Position numbers and translations under genes: made by a program. The notes beneath the pieces are model-generated. The model ran no database searches and had not been told where the DNA came from. It was given only the letters and a program-made list of their open reading frames with translations. Shown piece by piece: positions 58,954 to 64,000 of a stretch of 64,000 bases of DNA. This stretch comes from Affinundibacterium fentianense (lineage in GTDB: Bacteria > Pseudomonadota > Gammaproteobacteria > Burkholderiales > Burkholderiaceae_D): contig NZ_JAGSPJ010000002.1 of the NCBI RefSeq assembly GCF_018139545.1, positions 372,001-436,000 of the forward strand, read 5' to 3'. Positions within the stretch are counted from its first letter, which is position 1. Each line of letters starts with the position of its first letter.

Positions 58954-59503
58954 GTCTAATATCTCAATCTGAAAAATAAAAAACCGTATCTTAACCCATC
59001 CCGCCAAGTTGGAATACCGTTTCGGTCGGCGCGAGGAGACCGAAGTAGAATGCCCGATTAGCATCCAATGTGACAGTGTTATGAACGTGTTGCGTACATA
59101 TTGAACAACTAGGAGCGACAAATTCCACTATTTATTTTCAGTATTGACGCCTATATTAAAACCCTTTTTTTTTATCCTTGGATCACCAATCTTTCGACAC
59201 ATACGGCTTCTGAGCACATTGATTAGCACATTGATTAGCGCATTGATTAGCGCATTGATTAGCGCATTGATCCAAGCGAATAGCTGGTATTGCCAATTAT
59301 CGACATGCACGTTTACACCAAGCTCTCTGCAGTAATTTTCACAGGAAAAACTTGATAACTTCATTTGTTAGGGCATACTGGTAGCCTTAATTGATCTAAG
59401 TAATTAAATCGACTAAGTATTGGTCAAGCGTTTGTGATTGCAGAACAAAAAATGTCCTTCAATTTTTATCACCACTTCCACTCATAACGTTCCCCCTAGC
59501 CGA
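58954..59503. other. Intergenic region with a 12-base tandem repeat
   Basis: About 550 bases before the solute-binding protein gene. The main feature is the repeat array at 59214-59273. A minus-strand frame through the array encodes a repetitive ALIN peptide and is not a credible gene. Confidence 0.5.
59214..59273. repeat. Five-copy 12-base tandem repeat
   Basis: Five units of GCRCATTGATTA, positions 59214-59225 through 59262-59273, differing only at one A/G position, with the last unit ending CC. Non-coding, and a possible variable-number locus. Confidence 0.9.
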
Positions 59504-60457
59504 ATGACTACGACGTTTCCGCAACCAACGATTTCGTCCCCAACATCCAAACAATTGACTCCATCCAGACCGGCAGCAATCGCGACTACGCTTTCTTTTC
59601 TAACTTATGGGTTTATCTTCCTCTGGTTCGCTCTTGCCGGCAATCCTATCTTTGCAGCGACGACAAGCGATTTAGCGTCTATTGCTTTTTCTTCCTTTGA
59701 GGAGGTATCAGCAACATCACCAAACACTTGTGAAAAGACGGTGCGTTGGAACTATGACCCGCCCTATTCTCTGCGCGATGAGCATGGGAAAATAACTGGT
59801 TTCTACATCGACCTAGTCCAAGAAGTGCTGACCAAAATGAACTGCAAAGCAAAATTCGTTGAGCTACCTTGGGCGAGAGCATTGGCGGAATTGGAAGCGG
59901 GTCGGCTCGATATTTTACCGGGGACATTGCAAACAGCAGAGCGGCATCGTTTCGCCGAATTTTCGGAGCCGATTAATCACTCACCGAACGTGCTATTTAT
60001 GAAAAAAACGGCGATAAGCAAATTTAATGTCAAACATCTCAATGACATTTTATCGATGAATTTTCGGCTCGGGATTCAAGTCAATGTTGCATATGGAGCC
60101 GAGTTCGATAAACTCATGAAAAAGCCCGCCTTCCTCAAAAAACTAACGCCACTTTATCAACGCAACAGCGGTTGGAAGATGGCAAATATCGATAGAATTG
60201 ACGGACTCATTGCAGATGAAGCGACTGGACTCATGGAATTAAAGGCTTTAGGTCTTGAGCAAATAATCGTCAAAACAACCATCAGTCTATCTTCTGGTCC
60301 TAGTTTAGTCGCTTTCAGCAAACAATCGATCAGCAAGGATTTCGTTCAACAATTTAATCAGCAACTCCAAACACTGATTCGAAATCGTGATTTTGAACGG
60401 ATTCGAGAACGTCATATCCCCTGTGCAATTTCACAACAAACACTAGGTTGCAAATAA
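59504..60457 (+). CDS. Periplasmic solute-binding protein (PBPb family)
   Basis: 317 residues from the ATG at 59504; a TTG start at 59438 would lengthen the head by 22 residues. The first 55 residues contain a hydrophobic signal or anchor segment (TTLSFLTYGFIFLWFALAG). The binding domain begins at CEKTVRWNYDPPYSLRDEHGKITGFYIDLVQEVL and contains LPWARALAELEAGRLDILPG and FSEPINHS, typical of amino-acid-type solute-binding proteins. No ABC permease or ATPase genes are adjacent, so it may serve a sensor or a distant transporter. Convergent with the permease gene, stops 28 bases apart. Confidence 0.82.
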   Translation: MTTTFPQPTISSPTSKQLTPSRPAAIATTLSFLTYGFIFLWFALAGNPIFAATTSDLASIAFSSFEEVSATSPNTCEKTVRWNYDPPYSLRDEHGKITGFYIDLVQEVLTKMNCKAKFVELPWARALAELEAGRLDILPGTLQTAERHRFAEFSEPINHSPNVLFMKKTAISKFNVKHLNDILSMNFRLGIQVNVAYGAEFDKLMKKPAFLKKLTPLYQRNSGWKMANIDRIDGLIADEATGLMELKALGLEQIIVKTTISLSSGPSLVAFSKQSISKDFVQQFNQQLQTLIRNRDFERIRERHIPCAISQQTLGCK

Positions 60458-60485
60458 GATTGAAAATCAGGTCGTCATCCTTCGA

Positions 60486-61826
60486 TTAATCTTTCTCAGT
60501 CGCGGCTTGCTGGCTCGATTGGCGCAACCATCGTTGGCGCAAAACGTAAATGGGCAAACTCAATAGACCCAAGACAGTCACCCAAATGAGCGACTCCGCG
60601 CCAACACCATAAAACACCCAAACACAATACAAGCTCGCCAAAACTGCCCCACTTGGTAAGATGAGCGACCGACTTCCCACCCCATTCAAGCGCCCCTGCT
60701 TCCATAGTTTAAACAAGCCTAAGGCCGCAATTAAATACAAGGGCATATTGGCAACCGTCACCATCAAGCTCAACAAAGTGAATCCTTGTGCAAGACTATG
60801 ACTGTAGTTCATTCCAATCATCAGACTCGCAATGAAGCCAGTCACAACAAGAGCCGAAGTAGGTGCACCACGTGAGTTATGTACTTTCAAGAAGCGAGGA
60901 AAAATGCCATGATTTGACATCGAAACAGTCATTTCACCAGCAATCATCGTCCACCCATTGAGTGCTCCCAAGCCACTAACGATAACAAACAAGGCAATCC
61001 ATGCCCCTGAATCTGCATTCATATAGCGCTGAAAAAGATCGACGATAGGCGCATTTGAATTCGCCAATTCCGTCTGAGGAATCAAGAGCAAAGGTATCGC
61101 GGAGACGCCAATGTAAATGACGGCGGTAATCATCGTCCCTGCCATCGTCGCGCGCGGAATCGTTCTCTCCGAGTCCTCAACTTTGCCTGCTGGGATGGTC
61201 GCACTCTCGACACCAAGCATCGCGAACAAAGCAATGGTTCCAGCGGCTGCACTTGCCTCCAAGGAGATCGCTGTAGTCGGTAACTGTGCGACAAAAACCC
61301 TCGCGTCAGTAACTAGTAAATATCCGCCCAAAATCAACACTGCCACCATCGGCAAAATCTTGAGCAGCGTAGTCGTCATCTGCACCCGACCCGATGTGTG
61401 GACGCCACGCAAATTCACACCGACAAAAAACCAAATCAAACCAATCGCACATGCTGGCGCTAACATCAAATTTTCTGCCAATATTGGGAATACACTACTC
61501 AGATAGCCAACGATACCAATTGCCAGCGTAGAATTCGTGATGCAGACTGAAACCCAATAGCACCAAAGGATCGCAAACGCGACGACATGTCCAAATGCTG
61601 TGCGGGTATATGCATAGGGGCCATCAGCATGGGGAAATGCGCGCGCAAAATAGGCAAAAATCTGCGCGATCAACAAACAACCGAATAAGGTGATTGCCCA
61701 ACCAATAAACGCATTGAAGCCGTATGGGGCGAGCGATGCCGGCAGCATAAAAATTCCCATGCCGATTACGTTGCCAATAATTAAAGCGGTACACATCCAA
61801 AAACCCATCGGTTTGTTCGTCTTCAT
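60486..61826 (-). CDS. APC-superfamily amino-acid permease (AdiC/CadB-like)
   Basis: 446 residues from the ATG at 61826, with AGGATC upstream; longer frame rejected. Twelve hydrophobic segments. The first-helix substrate motif reads IIGNVIGMGIFMLPASLAPYG, and DGPYAYTRTAFGHVVAF and AMLGVESATIPAGKVEDSERTIPRAT are strongly like basic amino-acid/polyamine antiporters. Exact substrate unknown. No decarboxylase gene is next to it, which argues against an AdiC-type acid-resistance pair. Confidence 0.9.
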   Translation of the reverse strand: MKTNKPMGFWMCTALIIGNVIGMGIFMLPASLAPYGFNAFIGWAITLFGCLLIAQIFAYFARAFPHADGPYAYTRTAFGHVVAFAILWCYWVSVCITNSTLAIGIVGYLSSVFPILAENLMLAPACAIGLIWFFVGVNLRGVHTSGRVQMTTTLLKILPMVAVLILGGYLLVTDARVFVAQLPTTAISLEASAAAGTIALFAMLGVESATIPAGKVEDSERTIPRATMAGTMITAVIYIGVSAIPLLLIPQTELANSNAPIVDLFQRYMNADSGAWIALFVIVSGLGALNGWTMIAGEMTVSMSNHGIFPRFLKVHNSRGAPTSALVVTGFIASLMIGMNYSHSLAQGFTLLSLMVTVANMPLYLIAALGLFKLWKQGRLNGVGSRSLILPSGAVLASLYCVWVFYGVGAESLIWVTVLGLLSLPIYVLRQRWLRQSSQQAATEKD

Positions 61827-62458
61827 TATTTCTGATCCTATTTCGACTTCAATTTCATCAAAGAATATAAGAATGCGTATGTCGCACTTCGGTTCGCGTA
61901 TCACTATTCTGTATCTGGCATGCTACTGTCTGACTGCCGATATCGCCAGCAAAGAAAGCGTTTGTGGGTGATTAACATCGTTTATTTCTCGACTAAGCCA
62001 AGCTCCCCAAGTTTGTGGTGGATCAAATCATGAGAGAGGTATCTTGATCGAAACGAGATAATCCCCTGCTATGCTAGAAAATAGTTCGAAAAGTAATGCA
62101 TGTTCGCATCAGCTTACCGCACCAAGCTGGGCGGAACAAATTGGGGGACGACACCACACTTTCGATGCATCAAGTTCTTCCCTTTTTGGTATTTTGCAAA
62201 AATTTACGTTTCCATCGAAACGATGGAAAACGTTTCGCCGCTTGACTCTTGAGACGATTAGCAAAAATTACAAAGCCTGCGAAATGCGCAAAAAAGTTTC
62301 CGCAAGTCAATATCTAAAGTATGCTTATCAAAGCTTTCATTGATCTCACATCAACGTTACACTGGATTTTTTGGAAGAATGAGAAAACGCGATCATAGAT
62401 GGCTGTACCAACCAACTGAATCGAAATGAAACTTAATTTCTTGTACTAAAGGACAAGA
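61827..62458. other. Intergenic region before the CHASE sensor gene
   Basis: 632 bases between divergent genes. An inverted repeat at 62209-62229 (TTTCCATCG, AAA, CGATGGAAA) is the only marked element. A 90-codon plus-strand frame at 62071-62343 has no ribosome site or domain and is not accepted. Confidence 0.5.
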
Positions 62459-64000
62459 ATGCTCAGCACGAAAAAATATCCATTTAAACGCACCCTCTTC
62501 TTGGCATTCGCCATTGCTTTAGCGGGCATCACAAGCAGCGCCATGTATGCGCGCCATCAAAGGGCGGCGCTCTTTAAAGAAGCGGAAGAAGACTTTGGAC
62601 GTAGTGCAGAGCGAATTTCGAATGAGATCCAACAAAGGTTCAATTTACCTCTCTATGGCCTCACTAGCGCAAAAACACTGTTTGTCTCACGCGAACACGT
62701 AGTCCGTGAGGAATTTCGCAAAGCAATTCACGCCCACAATATTGAAATGGAATTTCCGGGAATACGGGGATTTGGATTCATTCAATTAGTGGAAAAGTCT
62801 GCGCTCGAAAAATTTATACAAAAAGAACGTCAAGATGGTGCCCCCCAATTCGCTCTCAAGCAATTGGATGACCACAGCCACTCCGACTTTTTAATCGTCA
62901 AATACATCGAACCAGACACGAAGAATATGGGTACGATAGGATTAGACATTGGTTCAGAAAAAATCCGCAGACAGACTGCGCAGCTTGCCATCGACACTGG
63001 GCGCACCGCAATGACACCAGCAATCAACTTGGTGCAGGATGCTAAAAAATCTCCTGGCGTACTCATTTTTATGCCAGTTTACCAAGCAGATTTACCAACC
63101 TCGACGCCATCGGAACGACGCCAAGCCCTGCTAGGTTTGGTTTACACACCGGTCGTCATTGAAGAACTGATCAATCAAATACCGGATGTGCTGACGCATC
63201 GTATCGAATTCGACTTGTATGACAGCCCCACTGATAATTCGTCAAGGTCGATCATTTACGACTCTGACAAGCATGCACAAAACGCCGAGTTCGACACACA
63301 GTTTCGCGTCTTTCGACATTCGCGCGTACTCAACATTCACGGTCGTAGCCTATTATTGAATGTGAATAGTTTTCCGGGTGGCGTACGCCCGATTGACTAT
63401 CACACCCCCATTCTATTTTTTCTTGGAGGATCTCTCCTTAGCATTTTTCTCGCCATTTTTGTTTGGCGTCAATCGACGATGCGGAGGCGCGCAGAAATAT
63501 TAGCGAACAAGATGACTGATGAAACAGACCGCTTAGCTCAGGTTGTGAAGCACAGTTTAGACGCGATCATTTTCACCGACATGCAATTGGGTATCACTTG
63601 GGTCAACCAAGGTTTTACTCACACAACCGGGTATAAACTACATGAGGTCATTGGACGCCCAATCGATGAATTTATAGGGAATGCGTCAAACAAAGAAAAG
63701 ACTTTTCAACCTCTCGTCGACTTGCTCAGTGCCAATCTTGAATTGCGCCCTGTGACTTGCAATCAAAATAAAGACCGTGAACCAATACACTATGAAACCG
63801 AAATTCAAAATCTCTATGATGCACATGGAGTGCAAATCGGTTATCTTTTTATCGCTAGCAATATTACGGCGCAAGAACGAACTCGGGTGCAATTAGAAAG
63901 CGCATTACGAGACAGTACAGCGCTCCTATCCACGCTTAATAAACATGCAATCGTCTCGTTCACAGACAGGCGTGGAAGTATCCTTGAGGTCAATGACAAC
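62459..64000 (+). CDS. CHASE-PAS sensor protein, 3' end outside the window
   Basis: 514 codons are present and the frame stays open to the window end. AAGGA lies 6 bases before the ATG. A first membrane helix at about 12-30 is followed by a periplasmic CHASE domain (about 75-290: GIRGFGFIQLVEKSALEKF, FLIVKYIEPD), then a second helix (ILFFLGGSLLSIFLAIFVW, about 319-338). Then comes a PAS domain (HSLDAIIFTDMQLGITWVNQGFTHTTGY) and the beginning of another (SFTDRRGSILEVND). The output domain is cut off; histidine kinase or diguanylate cyclase are both possible. Confidence 0.88.
   Translation, partial: MLSTKKYPFKRTLFLAFAIALAGITSSAMYARHQRAALFKEAEEDFGRSAERISNEIQQRFNLPLYGLTSAKTLFVSREHVVREEFRKAIHAHNIEMEFPGIRGFGFIQLVEKSALEKFIQKERQDGAPQFALKQLDDHSHSDFLIVKYIEPDTKNMGTIGLDIGSEKIRRQTAQLAIDTGRTAMTPAINLVQDAKKSPGVLIFMPVYQADLPTSTPSERRQALLGLVYTPVVIEELINQIPDVLTHRIEFDLYDSPTDNSSRSIIYDSDKHAQNAEFDTQFRVFRHSRVLNIHGRSLLLNVNSFPGGVRPIDYHTPILFFLGGSLLSIFLAIFVWRQSTMRRRAEILANKMTDETDRLAQVVKHSLDAIIFTDMQLGITWVNQGFTHTTGYKLHEVIGRPIDEFIGNASNKEKTFQPLVDLLSANLELRPVTCNQNKDREPIHYETEIQNLYDAHGVQIGYLFIASNITAQERTRVQLESALRDSTALLSTLNKHAIVSFTDRRGSILEVNDN

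Noticed and set aside
59214..59273. CRISPR array
   Set aside because: Units are directly adjacent with no spacers and no cas genes are present in the window.
59128..59364. Small protein with ALIN repeats
   Set aside because: The repeats only translate the 12-base tandem repeat array; no start context.
62071..62343. 90-codon plus-strand gene
   Set aside because: No ribosome binding site and no family resemblance; low support.

Overview
The window reads as a chromosomal segment of a betaproteobacterium, most likely Burkholderiales and probably an Oxalobacteraceae relative such as Undibacterium. That placement is an inference from three things: the FmdB - DUF502 - aspS - nudB - phosphatase - clsB gene order, the NudB subtype, and moderate GC with high coding density. 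There is no rRNA or recognisable tRNA, no CRISPR array, and no intact insertion sequence or prophage.

Layout. 0-6.2 kb: a cyanophycin-synthetase-like ATP-grasp protein on the minus strand, divergent from an acetolactate-synthase-like ThDP enzyme, a beta-CASP metallo-beta-lactamase and a small outer-membrane barrel. 6.2-11.1 kb: a compact 5-oxoproline (pyroglutamate) operon, pxpB-pxpC-pxpA-DUF969-DUF979-pcp. Pcp releases pyroglutamate from peptides, PxpABC opens the ring with ATP, and the two DUF membrane proteins are the obvious transporter candidates. 11.3-18 kb: signalling genes, namely a HAMP-less MCP-like protein, a 1607-residue REC/PAS/kinase/REC/HPt/REC/EAL hybrid, and a lone receiver. 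18.2-25.8 kb: a sodium:solute symporter and the housekeeping block FmdB-DUF502-aspS-nudB-phosphatase-clsB-hslR. 26-27.8 kb: a classical MCP with a C-terminal CheR/CheB tether.

28-36.2 kb: a fatty-acid degradation cluster (TetR, acyl-CoA dehydrogenase, fused 3-hydroxyacyl-CoA dehydrogenase/enoyl-CoA hydratase, thiolase, then an alpha/beta hydrolase and a second enoyl-CoA hydratase). 36.2-42.8 kb: LysR divergent from a secreted MBL-fold protein that lacks the usual zinc motif, a decayed stretch, a Tat-type thioredoxin-fold protein, a secreted alkaline phosphatase-superfamily enzyme and a POT peptide transporter. 43-47.4 kb: an RND efflux permease and lipoprotein adaptor. 47.8-50.7 kb: a leucine-dehydrogenase-like enzyme, and a porin plus small PstS-like protein operon.

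51.5-54.7 kb: a sugar locus with a GluP-type transporter, an AGE-family isomerase and the C-terminal stump of a GH47 alpha-mannosidase, which looks like a decaying mannoside-use system. 54.9-64 kb: a DNA glycosylase of the deoxyinosine/uracil type, an M1 metallopeptidase, SlyD, a periplasmic solute-binding protein, an AdiC-like amino-acid permease, and the first 514 codons of a CHASE-PAS sensor cut by the window end.

Most transcription units end in clear Rho-independent hairpins, which are listed. Many genes have better starts than their longest open frame; starts were chosen from Shine-Dalgarno spacing, signal peptides and family length. The most interesting items are the GH47 remnant, the cyanophycin-synthetase-like protein without a Mur-ligase domain, the motif-less MBL protein beside a LysR regulator, the promoter-like hexamer embedded in a perfect hairpin before the symporter, and the DUF969/DUF979 pair in the pyroglutamate operon.
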